11,714 nt of DNA from NCBI GenBank assembly GCA_002314435.1, contig DCFV01000147.1:1-11714 (forward strand), read 5' to 3'. Origin of the DNA: Acidobacteriaceae bacterium UBA1795. GTDB taxonomy: Bacteria > Acidobacteriota > Terriglobia > Terriglobales > Acidobacteriaceae. The notes below the pieces were generated by a model. It saw nothing but the letters and a program-made list of their open reading frames with translations. It was not told the origin of the DNA and did not search any database. A program made the position numbers and the translations under genes. This document shows, piece by piece, positions 1 to 7,103 of the stretch; positions within the stretch are counted from its first letter, which is position 1, and every line of letters begins with the position of its first letter.

Positions 1-215
1 AGGGTGCGGCCGTCCTCGGCCTCCATCTCGCACACATCCAGCAACATGCCATCCACCAGTCGTCCTCTTGTGGCCAGCGTCGCGCGTCGCGCCCGCTCGA
101 TTTCATCCGAAGTGGGGCGCCGCCGGCGAACCCACCAGACGATAAGCGCAGCGAGAGACAGCGCGAGTGCCAGTCCTACGGCAGCTTCCCATTGTCGTGG
201 TTCGGCGAGAGTCAT
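1..215 (-). CDS. Partial membrane-anchored protein of unknown function (5' end only)
   Basis: Reading leftward from an ATG at 215-213, the frame stays open to the window edge, so about 71 N-terminal residues are visible and the rest is cut off. The start reads MTLAEPRQWEAAVG, followed by one hydrophobic segment (about residues 11-28, ending IVWW) and then a basic VRRRRP stop-transfer stretch, predicting a single-pass protein with its C-terminal part in the cytoplasm. After the membrane segment comes a charged, probably helical region (SDEIERARRAT) and then a stretch reading RGRLVDGMLLDV. An in-frame GTG at 242-240 is a possible earlier start, but the purine-rich GGAG sits directly against it, and no good Shine-Dalgarno precedes the ATG either. 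I do not recognise the function. The gene diverges from fadN, so the 216-471 gap should hold promoters in both directions. Confidence 0.55.
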   Translation of the reverse strand, partial: MTLAEPRQWEAAVGLALALSLAALIVWWVRRRRPTSDEIERARRATLATRGRLVDGMLLDVCEMEAEDGRT

Positions 216-383
216 TGGGGGGACGGAACCAGTGCGTTCCACCTCCAGAATACAGCAGGCGGGTGGTGAGATTTGTGCCGCGCTGCGCGCCCGTCCCGCG
301 CCTGGAAACGATGTGGTTTACGTTTGTCAGTCGTGGACAGCGCTCCCGGGGCTTCATTCCGAAAGGGTTGACGGACCGCTGCC

Positions 384-413
384 TTGACCCGGTCCGCGGG
401 GCGCCCGTATGCT
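384..413 (+). promoter_or_regulatory. Sigma70-like promoter of the fadN operon
   Basis: TTGACC at 384-389 (5 of 6 consensus bases) and TATGCT at 408-413 (4 of 6) are separated by 18 bp, placing transcription start near 420. That leaves a leader of about 50 nt before the fadN ATG at 472. The upstream in-frame ATG at 409 lies inside the -10 element and could not be translated from this transcript. Confidence 0.55.
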
Positions 414-471
414 CGGGGCGAATAGGCTGGCGCGGTTCCCGCTCGTGCGCGCCGACCGGGAGAACTCGTTC

Positions 472-2931
472 ATGAGCACCACCGCCCCCGCCGGAATTTC
501 TGCCGCCACAATTGCTGCCAGACCGCTGCTGGTGCGGCGCGCCGCCGTACTTGGCGCGGGCACTATGGGCTCGCGAATTGCCGCGCACCTGGCTAACGCC
601 GGAATCTCCGTGCTGCTGCTGGACATGGTTCACGCGGGCGAGGGGGCACGCAGCCGCCTAGCCACTGGCGCGCTGGCCGCGCTGGCCAAGGCCAAGCCCG
701 AGGCTTTCTATGAGCCGTCGCTCGTTGCGCGCATCACGCCGGGCAATTTCGAGGACGACCTCGCGAAGCTGTCTGAATGCGACTGGGTGGTTGAGGCGGT
801 TGCTGAAAACCTTGAGATCAAGACGGCGCTGCTCAACCGCGTGCTGCCGCATCTGGCGCCGCAGGCCATCCTTACCACCAACACCTCCGGCCTTCCGGTG
901 CGCTCCATTGCCGCAGGGCTCGCGAGCCGCCACGATCGCTTCTTCGGTACGCACTTCTTCAACCCGCCGCGCTACATGCGGTTGGTTGAGGTGATCCCAA
1001 CTGCCGAGAGCGATCCCGGTGCAGTTGTGGCATTTGCTGCCTTCGCCGATCGCATTCTGGGCAAGCAGGTGGTCTTCGCGCACGACACGGCGAATTTCAT
1101 CGCCAACCGCATCGGCGTTGCCGTGATGTTCTCCGCCGCCACGCTGATGCTGGAGCAGGGGCTAACCATTGAAGAGGTGGACGCGCTGACCGGCCCGGCG
1201 ATCGGCTGGCCGCGCACGGGCACCTTCCGCCTGGCGGACATGGTTGGCGTTGACATCCTCGCCCACGTGGCCGCGAACTTTCCGCAGGGCGTGCCGCAAG
1301 GCCGGTTCGGGGAGATTCTGCGGGAGATTGTGAAGCGCGGCTGGCTGGGCGACAAGACCGGCCAGGGCTTCTACAAGAAGGTGCGAGGAGCGGATGGAAA
1401 GGAAGAGCGGTTCGCGCTCGATCTGGCAACGCTCGAGTATCGCCCGCTTGCCAAAGCAGCATTGCCTGCGCTGGAGATGGCGAAGAACGCTGCCACCGTG
1501 ACCGAGCGGCTGCGGCTGTTGCTGGCCAACGATCCGGCGAAAGACAAGGCCGCGAAGTTTCTGTGGCCGTTTCTCGCTGCGCTGTGGAATTACTCGGCCG
1601 ACCGCATCGGCGAGGTGGCCGACGATGCTCCGGCGATTGATGAGGCCTTACGCGCAGGCTTCAACTGGGAGCTTGGGCCTTTCCAGATGTGGGACGCCGT
1701 GGGAGTGCGCGCGACCGTTGTCCGCATGCGTGCGCTCGGACTGCCTGTGACGCACGGCATCGATCGGTTGCTCGACTCCGAGCCTGAGTCGGTCGATGTT
1801 TCCTGGTACTCGCCGGACGGGCCGCAGTGCTTCAGACCTGCGACCGGAGTGTGGGAGACGGTGGCTGCGCATCCGGGACACGCGCGTGTCGCCGATTTCC
1901 GCCGCTCGTACGGCGTGGTGCGCAGCAACGCCGGAGCTTCGCTGGTGGATCTGGGCGATGGCATTGGCTGCATCGAGTTGCACTCGCTGAAGAATGCGAT
2001 TGGCGGTGACGTGGTCTCGTTCGTTTCCTCCGTACTTCGGCCTGATTCGGACGCGGTACGCGACTTCTCGGGCTTCGTTGTGAGCGGCGACCGCGACAAC
2101 TTCAGCGTGGGCGCCAACCTGATGCAGCTGCTGCTGGCCGCGCAGGAGGGCGAGTGGGAGGAGGTGGACGGCGCCATCCGTGCCTTCCAGCGGATGACTG
2201 CTGCCATCAAGTTCTGTCCGCGCCCGGTGGTCGTTGCGCCCTTTGGCCTCACGCTTGGCGGCGGCGCGGAGATGTGTCTGCACGCAGCGCGCCGCCAGCC
2301 GCATGCGGAGACCTACATCGGTCTGGTGGAGGCGGGAGTGGGCCTGATCCCCGGCGGTGGCGGAACGAAGGAGATGCTGCTGCGCGCGTTGGACGCTGCG
2401 GCCGCGCTGGTGCCGCCCGACCCGCGCGACCCACCTTCGCGCTTTGCGCAGTCGGCTGAAGTGGCCGATGCTTTGAAGCGTGCGCTGGAAACCATCGCGT
2501 TGGCCAAAGTGTCTACATCGGCCGCGGAGGCGCGCTCGCTGGGCCTGCTCACTGCTGCCGACCGAATCACGCTTAACCGCGAGCGGCTGCTGCTGGATGC
2601 GAAGGCCCACGTGGCGGCCGTTGCGGAGGCTGGCTACACCGCGCCCGCGTCGCGCACGCTGATTCCAGCACCGGGGTTGGGCGCACTGGCTGCGCTCGAA
2701 ACCGGCATCTTCCTGATGGGCGAGGCCGGCTACGCCTCAGAACACGATCAAAAGGTGGCGCGCTGGGCGGCCTATATTCTGGCGGGTGGCCGCGTTACCG
2801 CTGGATCCGCACTCACTGAGCAGTATCTGCTCGAACTCGAGCGCGAGGCTTTCCTTTCGCTGTGCGGCGAGCGCAAGACGCAGGAACGGATCGCATTTAC
2901 ACTGAAGCACGGGAAACCGCTCAGAAATTAG
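472..2931 (+). CDS. fadN: Bifunctional 3-hydroxyacyl-CoA dehydrogenase / enoyl-CoA hydratase, FadN type
   Basis: This 819-residue protein should catalyse two beta-oxidation steps: hydration of 2-enoyl-CoA and NAD-dependent oxidation of 3-hydroxyacyl-CoA. The dehydrogenase half is N-terminal: Rossmann motif GAGTMG at 28-33, Asp51 at the end of the second strand (NAD preference), EAVAEN near 108-113, NTSG at 137-140, and the catalytic His161/Glu173 pair in THFFNPP and LVEVIP. The C-terminal 3HCDH region spans about 205-440. The crotonase-like half follows at about 485-700, with oxyanion-hole segments FSVGAN and LGGGAE and both acid/base glutamates, Glu600 and Glu620. The tail KTQERIAFTLKHGKPLRN is typical of FadN. 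This order is the reverse of E. coli FadB/FadJ and matches Bacillus FadN (YusL), whose length is similar. The start at 472 has GGGAGA 8 nt upstream; an in-frame ATG at 409 overlaps the -10 box and was rejected. The next gene starts 7 bp downstream, so this leads an operon. Confidence 0.93.
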   Translation: MSTTAPAGISAATIAARPLLVRRAAVLGAGTMGSRIAAHLANAGISVLLLDMVHAGEGARSRLATGALAALAKAKPEAFYEPSLVARITPGNFEDDLAKLSECDWVVEAVAENLEIKTALLNRVLPHLAPQAILTTNTSGLPVRSIAAGLASRHDRFFGTHFFNPPRYMRLVEVIPTAESDPGAVVAFAAFADRILGKQVVFAHDTANFIANRIGVAVMFSAATLMLEQGLTIEEVDALTGPAIGWPRTGTFRLADMVGVDILAHVAANFPQGVPQGRFGEILREIVKRGWLGDKTGQGFYKKVRGADGKEERFALDLATLEYRPLAKAALPALEMAKNAATVTERLRLLLANDPAKDKAAKFLWPFLAALWNYSADRIGEVADDAPAIDEALRAGFNWELGPFQMWDAVGVRATVVRMRALGLPVTHGIDRLLDSEPESVDVSWYSPDGPQCFRPATGVWETVAAHPGHARVADFRRSYGVVRSNAGASLVDLGDGIGCIELHSLKNAIGGDVVSFVSSVLRPDSDAVRDFSGFVVSGDRDNFSVGANLMQLLLAAQEGEWEEVDGAIRAFQRMTAAIKFCPRPVVVAPFGLTLGGGAEMCLHAARRQPHAETYIGLVEAGVGLIPGGGGTKEMLLRALDAAAALVPPDPRDPPSRFAQSAEVADALKRALETIALAKVSTSAAEARSLGLLTAADRITLNRERLLLDAKAHVAAVAEAGYTAPASRTLIPAPGLGALAALETGIFLMGEAGYASEHDQKVARWAAYILAGGRVTAGSALTEQYLLELEREAFLSLCGERKTQERIAFTLKHGKPLRN

Positions 2932-2938
2932 GAACGAC

Positions 2939-3541
2939 ATGATGCGTCGGTGGTTCATTGCGTGCGCAGGGCTGCTGGCGATGGGCGTGGCGTGTTCCTT
3001 GGCACAGGCGCCGCGGCCGCTCACCGACTCCGGCGAAGTGCTGGTGAATGGTCAGCCGGTGCACTACGTCATCCGCCACCTGCCGCCCAGCTCGTTTCCA
3101 GCGCTACCGCCCGCCATTGCCGCACAACTCACTGAACGCGGTTGCCTGATTCCGCAGACTTACCAGGCGCGTCAACCGGAGAATGTGGTCCGCGCGAGCC
3201 TGGAGCGAGCCGGTTCGCAGGACTGGGCCGTGCTCTGCTCCGTGCAGGGTACTGTGTCGCTGCTGGTGTTCTTTGCCAGCGCGCCCGGAGCACCGACCGT
3301 GCTCGCCACCGCGCCGGAGACCGAGCGGTTGCAGCCGCGCGTGGTGAGCAGCGACCTGGGCTTCAACTGGGGCATTGATCCCGCTTCGCCTGCGCGTGTG
3401 CACGAAGCGCAGATCGGGCTGCAGCACCGCCCGCCTGCACCGGACCACGACGCTCTGGCCGACTCGGTGATCGATCGCCGCACCGTCTATCACTTTTTCA
3501 CGCGCGGGCAATGGACGCTGCTCGATATGCCGGCGGACTAG
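2939..3541 (+). CDS. Small secreted protein of unknown function between fadN and fadA
   Basis: This is a 200-residue protein with a Sec-type signal peptide: a basic start (MMRRW), a hydrophobic core at about 6-18, and a likely signal peptidase I site after residues 22-24 (AQA). Cys19 sits in the core, but the residues before it (G-V-A) are a poor lipobox, so a lipoprotein is less likely. The mature part has no membrane segment and contains two cysteines, C69 (RGCLIPQTY) and C100 (WAVLCSVQGT), which could form a disulfide in the periplasm. I do not recognise a named domain. The start is one of two adjacent ATGs (2939 or 2942), with AGGA from 2930 overlapping the fadN stop codon, so translation is probably coupled to fadN. 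Its place between the two beta-oxidation genes suggests co-expression with lipid breakdown, but no function can be read from the sequence. Confidence 0.8.
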   Translation: MMRRWFIACAGLLAMGVACSLAQAPRPLTDSGEVLVNGQPVHYVIRHLPPSSFPALPPAIAAQLTERGCLIPQTYQARQPENVVRASLERAGSQDWAVLCSVQGTVSLLVFFASAPGAPTVLATAPETERLQPRVVSSDLGFNWGIDPASPARVHEAQIGLQHRPPAPDHDALADSVIDRRTVYHFFTRGQWTLLDMPAD

Positions 3542-3548
3542 CGCCAAG

Positions 3549-3576
3549 TTGACCGCTGCGGGCCGCGGCATCTATT
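3549..3576 (+). promoter_or_regulatory. Possible internal promoter before fadA
   Basis: TTGACC at 3549-3554 and TCTATT at 3571-3576 (4 of 6) are 16 bp apart within the 69-bp gap before fadA. The same TTGACC hexamer occurs in the fadN and rpsT promoters of this window. It may give fadA its own transcript, but the -10 is weak. Confidence 0.3.
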
Positions 3577-3610
3577 GATGGCAGTGTCCGCACGCCAAGG
3601 AGCGCCCATC

Positions 3611-4795
3611 ATGCCGGAAGCTGTTCTCGTCAGTGCCGTTCGCACGCCCGTGGGCCGTGCGCCCAAAGGCGCCCTCTCCACCACCCGTCCAGACGATCTC
3701 GCGGCAATTGCATTGAATGGGGCATTGCAGAGGGTTCCGCAACTGGACAGGGGCGAGATTGAAGATGTGATCCTAGGTTGTGCACAGCCGGAGGGCGAGC
3801 AGGGGTTCAACATCGGCCGCTTTGCTGCTCTGCGGGCGCAGTTGCCCGTCTCGGTGCCGGGCGCTACCGTCAATCGTCTCTGTGCTTCGGGACTCGAAGC
3901 GATTGCGCAGGCTGATATGCGCATCCGCACCGGCAGTGCGCGCGTGGTGATTGCCGGCGGCGCGGAATCGATGAGTCTTATCCCCATGGGCGGCGCCAAG
4001 CCCAGCCCCAACCCGTGGCTGGCGGAGCATTATCCAGCCTCGCTGCTCACCATGGGGCTCACGGCGGAACGTGTCACTCGCCGCTACGGCATTACGCGTG
4101 AGGAGCAGGACGCCTTCGCACTGGCGAGCCACCAGAAGGCTCTGGCCGCGCAGGCCGCGCACCGCTTTGACGAGGAACTGGTGCCGGTCACGGTGACGAC
4201 GGCCATTCCGGGGGCGAAGGCGGGCAAGCCTGTTGTGACTGAATCTGTTTTTGCGGTGGACGAGGGGCCGCGCGCGGACACTTCAGCCGCTGCTCTGGCT
4301 GCGCTCAAGCCGGTCTTCCACGCGCAGGGGACGGTGACTGCCGGCAATGCGTCGCAGACCTCGGATGGCGCGGCGGCCGCTGTGCTGATGGATGCGGATC
4401 GCGCACGGGAGCTGGGTATTACTCCGTTGGCGCGCATGGTTGCGTACGCGGTTGCCGGTTGCCTGCCGGAGGAGATGGGCGTGGGGCCGATCTACGCCGT
4501 GCCCAAAGCACTGGCACAGGCTGGCCTAGCCCTCGCCGACATTGATCTCATCGAGTTCAATGAGGCCTTTGCCGCGCAGGCGCTTGCCGTGATGCGAGAA
4601 CTGGGTTTCGATCCAGAAATGGTCAACGTCAACGGCGGGGCAATTGCGCTGGGTCATCCGCTGGGATGCACCGGGGCTAAACTCACCGCGACACTCCTCC
4701 AGGAGATGAAACGCCGGAAGGCGCGCTACGGCATGGTGACCATGTGCGTGGGTGGTGGCATGGGCGCGGCAGGAATCTTTGAGCAACTCTATTGA
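3611..4795 (+). CDS. fadA: Acetyl-CoA C-acyltransferase (3-ketoacyl-CoA thiolase)
   Basis: This 394-residue thiolase would perform the last step of beta-oxidation: cleavage of 3-ketoacyl-CoA by CoA to acetyl-CoA and a shortened acyl-CoA. All catalytic residues are visible: nucleophile Cys91 in NRLCASG, NEAF at 317-320, His349 in GHPLGCTGA, and Cys379 in CVGGGMGAAG. The length matches the usual thiolase size of about 390-400. The start at 3611 (MPEAVLVSAVRTPVG) has a strong AAGGAG at 3597-3602 with 8-nt spacing and agrees with normal thiolase N-termini; the longer in-frame starts at 3575/3578 would add 12 or 11 unrelated residues. With fadN two genes upstream, it is most simply the thiolase partner of a FadN-FadA pair. 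The sequence alone does not exclude a biosynthetic acetoacetyl-CoA thiolase (PhaA/AtoB). The next gene's ribosome-binding site overlaps its stop codon. Confidence 0.9.
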   Translation: MPEAVLVSAVRTPVGRAPKGALSTTRPDDLAAIALNGALQRVPQLDRGEIEDVILGCAQPEGEQGFNIGRFAALRAQLPVSVPGATVNRLCASGLEAIAQADMRIRTGSARVVIAGGAESMSLIPMGGAKPSPNPWLAEHYPASLLTMGLTAERVTRRYGITREEQDAFALASHQKALAAQAAHRFDEELVPVTVTTAIPGAKAGKPVVTESVFAVDEGPRADTSAAALAALKPVFHAQGTVTAGNASQTSDGAAAAVLMDADRARELGITPLARMVAYAVAGCLPEEMGVGPIYAVPKALAQAGLALADIDLIEFNEAFAAQALAVMRELGFDPEMVNVNGGAIALGHPLGCTGAKLTATLLQEMKRRKARYGMVTMCVGGGMGAAGIFEQLY

Positions 4796-4802
4796 GGTGC
4801 CG

Positions 4803-5198
4803 ATGAACCTTACGCGAATGAGTGTCAATCTCGTATATACGGTCCTGCTTATAAGCTGTGCATGCTTTGCTCGCTACCAGATATTTGGAATCATGTTTGG
4901 CATTGGTGATTCGGGAATAGCGATAGGACCGATCATCGGAGCGTTTTTTATCGGCACCATGTTAAGTGCTTTAGGGTTGTTGATTGCGGCCTTTGGTTCT
5001 TGGACGCGGTGGCCAGCCTTCAGCATAGTGGCGCTAGGTTGTAGTCTCGGAGTTCTTCCCGCGACCATCCTATTCTGCTGGGCCAATAGGCTACTGACCC
5101 CCACGATCGATATACTCGCCCCCGCTCTCGACATGACCGCCGTCATTTGGTCATGGCTACGGTTCCGCCAGTTTGCCGTTCAGCGATCTGACCAGTGA
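4803..5198 (+). CDS. Small multi-pass membrane protein, unknown function, atypical composition
   Basis: This is a 131-residue, strongly hydrophobic protein. Predicted membrane segments lie at about residues 8-23, 36-66 (long enough for two passes) and 72-95, with a weaker hydrophobic stretch at about 101-119 and a short polar tail (RFRQFAVQRSDQ). It may therefore have three to five passes. GAGGTG at 4794-4799 overlaps the fadA stop codon (4793-4795) and lies 3-5 nt before the ATG, so translation may be coupled to fadA. The DNA is visibly richer in A+T than its neighbours: six isoleucine codons are ATA and two leucine codons are TTA. This suggests a recent arrival or weak codon selection. No enzymatic or transporter motif is visible, and I cannot name a family. 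The stop is followed by the rpsT terminator on the opposite strand, making the two genes convergent. Confidence 0.65.
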   Translation: MNLTRMSVNLVYTVLLISCACFARYQIFGIMFGIGDSGIAIGPIIGAFFIGTMLSALGLLIAAFGSWTRWPAFSIVALGCSLGVLPATILFCWANRLLTPTIDILAPALDMTAVIWSWLRFRQFAVQRSDQ

Positions 5199-5226
5199 AG
5201 CCCGCCGCGTAGCCGGACTTCGTGAC

Positions 5227-5259
5227 AAAAAACAACGGCCGGGACGAGTCCCAGCCGTT
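5227..5259 (-). terminator. Rho-independent terminator of rpsT
   Basis: Read on the minus strand, an 11-bp stem (5234-5244 paired with 5249-5259, with one G.U pair) closes a 4-nt CTCG loop. It is followed by one G and six U (A-run at 5227-5232 on the plus strand). It lies 45 bp past the rpsT stop. The plus-strand side has no U-run, so it should act in one direction only. Confidence 0.88.
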
Positions 5260-5304
5260 GGCGATCAAAGTGGTTTTCGGGCAGCCACGGGGGCTGTGCT
5301 GCAG

Positions 5305-5580
5305 CTACGCCTTGGCGGTGGCCAAGGCCTTCAGCCGCGCGTTCAGGCGGCTCTTATAGCGGGAGGCGGTGTTGTCGTGCAACACACCCTTTTGCACGCT
5401 CTTGTCGAGCAGCGAAACGGTGGCACGGTACTGCGTCTGGGCGGCTGTAACGTCACCCTTCACCAGTGCCTCGCGCAGGGCGCGCAGGCTGCTGCGCACG
5501 CGGGTACGGTTGGCGCGGTTCACCTCGGTGCGGGTCTCGGTCTGGCGGACGCGCTTCAGCGCGGAAACATGGTTTGCCAT
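5305..5580 (-). CDS. rpsT: 30S ribosomal protein S20
   Basis: This is a 91-residue, lysine- and arginine-rich, helical protein, the normal size for S20. It begins MANHVSALKRVRQTE and shows the expected features: a basic N-terminal helix (NRANRTRVRSSLRALR), a central TAAQTQYRATVSLLDKSVQKG, and the conserved LHDNTASRYKSRL near the C-terminus, ending in an Ala/Lys tail. S20 binds 16S rRNA directly and early in small-subunit assembly. The ATG at 5580-5578 is preceded on its strand by AAGGA (5591-5587) with 6-nt spacing. The gene is a single transcription unit: its own promoter lies at 5685-5713 and a strong terminator follows it. It is divergent from phoH and close to other 30S-biogenesis genes. 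Confidence 0.97.
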   Translation of the reverse strand: MANHVSALKRVRQTETRTEVNRANRTRVRSSLRALREALVKGDVTAAQTQYRATVSLLDKSVQKGVLHDNTASRYKSRLNARLKALATAKA

Positions 5581-5609
5581 GGCTGTTCCTTAATCTTTTT
5601 GCCGCGAAT

Positions 5610-5627
5610 GTCAGGAACGAGCCTGAC
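5610..5627 (-). promoter_or_regulatory. Small hairpin in the rpsT leader
   Basis: On the minus strand GTCAGG (5627-5622) pairs perfectly with CCTGAC (5615-5610) around a 6-nt loop. It lies in the predicted rpsT leader of about 100 nt, about 19 nt upstream of the AAGGA ribosome-binding site. S20 is known in E. coli to repress its own translation, so a leader structure could matter here, but a 6-bp hairpin can arise by chance. Confidence 0.25.
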
Positions 5628-5684
5628 GGGGCGGGATTGATGCGGGTGAGAATGCAACTGGAGCCGCATCCCTCGCAATTTCTT

Positions 5685-5713
5685 AGTCTACGGGAAAGTG
5701 CCCCGGGGGTCAA
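5685..5713 (-). promoter_or_regulatory. Sigma70-like promoter of rpsT
   Basis: On the minus strand TTGACC (5713-5708) and TAGACT (5690-5685, 4 of 6) are separated by an ideal 17 bp. Transcription should start near 5678, giving a leader of about 100 nt before rpsT. It is back to back with the proposed phoH promoter at 5804-5832. Confidence 0.6.
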
Positions 5714-5803
5714 TCTCTGGCCGCTTTGGCTCCCTGTCGGCTTCCCGCCGCTCTGCACGTACCCAATGAGTGAATACTTTACCGGTTCTTCACCGTGCCG
5801 CCA

Positions 5804-5832
5804 TTGACGCCGGACCCCCGTGGCGCTACTCT
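5804..5832 (+). promoter_or_regulatory. Possible promoter of phoH
   Basis: TTGACG at 5804-5809 and TACTCT at 5827-5832 (3 of 6) are 17 bp apart, placing transcription start near 5839. If used, the GTG at 5795 cannot be the phoH start, and the transcript has a leader of about 170 nt before the CTG at 6011. Confidence 0.4.
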
Positions 5833-6001
5833 CTCCCCAGATAACGCATTTGGGCGCATTCGCCAATCCGCATTCGGCCCAGAACAGCCACGGTTCTGTG
5901 TGCGCCTGTCTCGCCTTCGCGCTATCGCTTCGCGCTCACCCATCCACACTTCCACCGGCAGATTCTCATTCACCGTCACTTCTTGCCCGCAAGGCAGGAC
6001 T

Positions 6002-6006
6002 GGAGG
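6002..6006 (+). promoter_or_regulatory. Ribosome-binding site supporting a CTG start for phoH
   Basis: GGAGG at 6002-6006 lies 4 nt before the CTG at 6011. No ATG, GTG or TTG in the phoH frame lies between 5903 and the point where PhoH homology begins, so this site is the main argument for the non-standard start. Confidence 0.45.
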
Positions 6007-6010
6007 CCGT

Positions 6011-7048
6011 CTGAACGCTCTTCTGGAGATCACACCGAATCTTGAGCCCCTGTTCGGGACCCGCGATGAAAACCTCAGGCTGATGGAGGACGCGCTCGGC
6101 GTCCGCATCGATCTCCGCTCCGACGCAGTGCACGTGGAAGGGCCGCAGGAGGGCATTGCCCGTGTGCAACGAATCTTCCAGGACTTTGAAGCCTTGCGCC
6201 GCCAGGGCATCCACCCGCACAACGGCGAGCTGAACGGGATGTTGCGCTTGGTGGTGGCCGATCCCGACACCACGCTGCGGTCGCTGGCCGACTCCGGCAA
6301 GCAGCGGTCGAGCGGCGTGAAGCGCACCGTGCAGCCGCGCTCCATCAATCAGCGCAAGTACGTCGAGGCTATCGAAAAGAACGACATGGTCTTTGGCGTA
6401 GGCCCGGCCGGCACCGGCAAGACTTATCTGGCAGTGGCTATGGCCGTCGCCGCCATGAACGCGAAGAAGATCAGCCGCATTGTGCTCGTGCGCCCGGCGG
6501 TGGAGGCCGGCGAGCGCCTCGGATTCCTGCCTGGCAGCCTGCAGGAAAAGGTGGACCCATATCTGCGCCCGCTTTACGACGCGCTCTACGACCTGCTGGA
6601 GCCCGAGCGCGTGGACAAGATGCTCGAAAAGAACGTCATCGAAGTGGCGCCGTTGGCCTTCATGCGCGGCCGTACACTCAACGACGCCTTCATCATCATG
6701 GACGAAGCGCAGAACACCACCGTTGAACAGATGAAGATGTTCCTGACGCGCATGGGCAACAACTCCAAGGCCGTCATCACGGGCGACATTACGCAGATCG
6801 ACCTGCCTAACCCGCGTAAGTCGGGCCTGGTAGATGCCATCAACATTCTCGACGGCGTCGAGGGCATCCACTTCTGTCACTTTGAAGAGGGAGACGTGGT
6901 CCGTCACGCGCTGGTGCAGCGCATCGTACGCGCCTACGAGTCGAACAAGCCGCAGCAGCAGGAGCTGCCGCTCTCACTCGACGAGCCCATCAGTGTGGAC
7001 CAGACTGTGCAACCCGCGCAACACGCACAGCAGGCCAAACCGCAGTAG
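6011..7048 (+). CDS. ybeZ: PhoH-family ATPase (YbeZ)
   Basis: This is a PhoH-type P-loop NTPase, about 345 residues from the CTG at 6011. YbeZ proteins are cytoplasmic, partner the RNase YbeY and are linked to rRNA maturation. Residues 1-105 form the small KH-like N-terminal region seen in YbeZ (FGTRDENLRL, then LHNGEL-like HPHNGELNGMLRL). The ATPase core follows: Walker A GPAGTGKT at 131-138, VRPAVEAGERLGFLPG at 160-175, Walker B FIIMDEAQ at 227-234 and TGDITQIDLP at 257-266. The C-terminal 35 residues are Gln/Pro-rich and probably disordered. Start choice: the frame is open back to a GTG at 5795, but residues encoded before 6011 look like non-coding translation, the 5795 GTG lies upstream of the proposed promoter, and GGAGG precedes the CTG. 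A GTG at 5900 lacks a Shine-Dalgarno, and the ATG at 6083 would cut conserved sequence. The family call is firm; the start is not. Confidence 0.93.
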   Translation: MNALLEITPNLEPLFGTRDENLRLMEDALGVRIDLRSDAVHVEGPQEGIARVQRIFQDFEALRRQGIHPHNGELNGMLRLVVADPDTTLRSLADSGKQRSSGVKRTVQPRSINQRKYVEAIEKNDMVFGVGPAGTGKTYLAVAMAVAAMNAKKISRIVLVRPAVEAGERLGFLPGSLQEKVDPYLRPLYDALYDLLEPERVDKMLEKNVIEVAPLAFMRGRTLNDAFIIMDEAQNTTVEQMKMFLTRMGNNSKAVITGDITQIDLPNPRKSGLVDAINILDGVEGIHFCHFEEGDVVRHALVQRIVRAYESNKPQQQELPLSLDEPISVDQTVQPAQHAQQAKPQ

Positions 7049-7071
7049 AGAACCAGGGAAAGCTCAACAGC

Positions 7072-7103
7072 GCGTCGGGGCCTCAGTTTCGAGGCCCCGA
7101 CGC
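7072..7103 (+). terminator. Perfect 13-bp hairpin after phoH, possible terminator
   Basis: Bases 7072-7084 and 7091-7103 pair perfectly over 13 bp, mostly G-C, around a 6-nt AGTTTC loop, 23 bp after the phoH stop. No U-run follows directly; a run of seven T at 7125-7131 is 21 nt further on. It may stop transcription in a factor-dependent way, protect the 3' end, or act as an attenuator before ybeY. Confidence 0.5.

Noticed and set aside
409..471. Longer N-terminus for FadN from the ATG at 409
   Set aside because: The ATG lies inside the predicted -10 box, the extra 21 residues have no family resemblance, and the ATG at 472 has a good GGGAGA ribosome-binding site.
1648..2610. Long minus-strand open frame opposite fadN
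   Set aside because: It is the antisense shadow of a conserved enzyme in GC-rich DNA; its translation is Arg/His-rich without domains.
5966..6907. 313-residue minus-strand open frame opposite phoH
   Set aside because: It is antisense to the conserved P-loop core and has no recognisable domain, so it is a codon-bias shadow.
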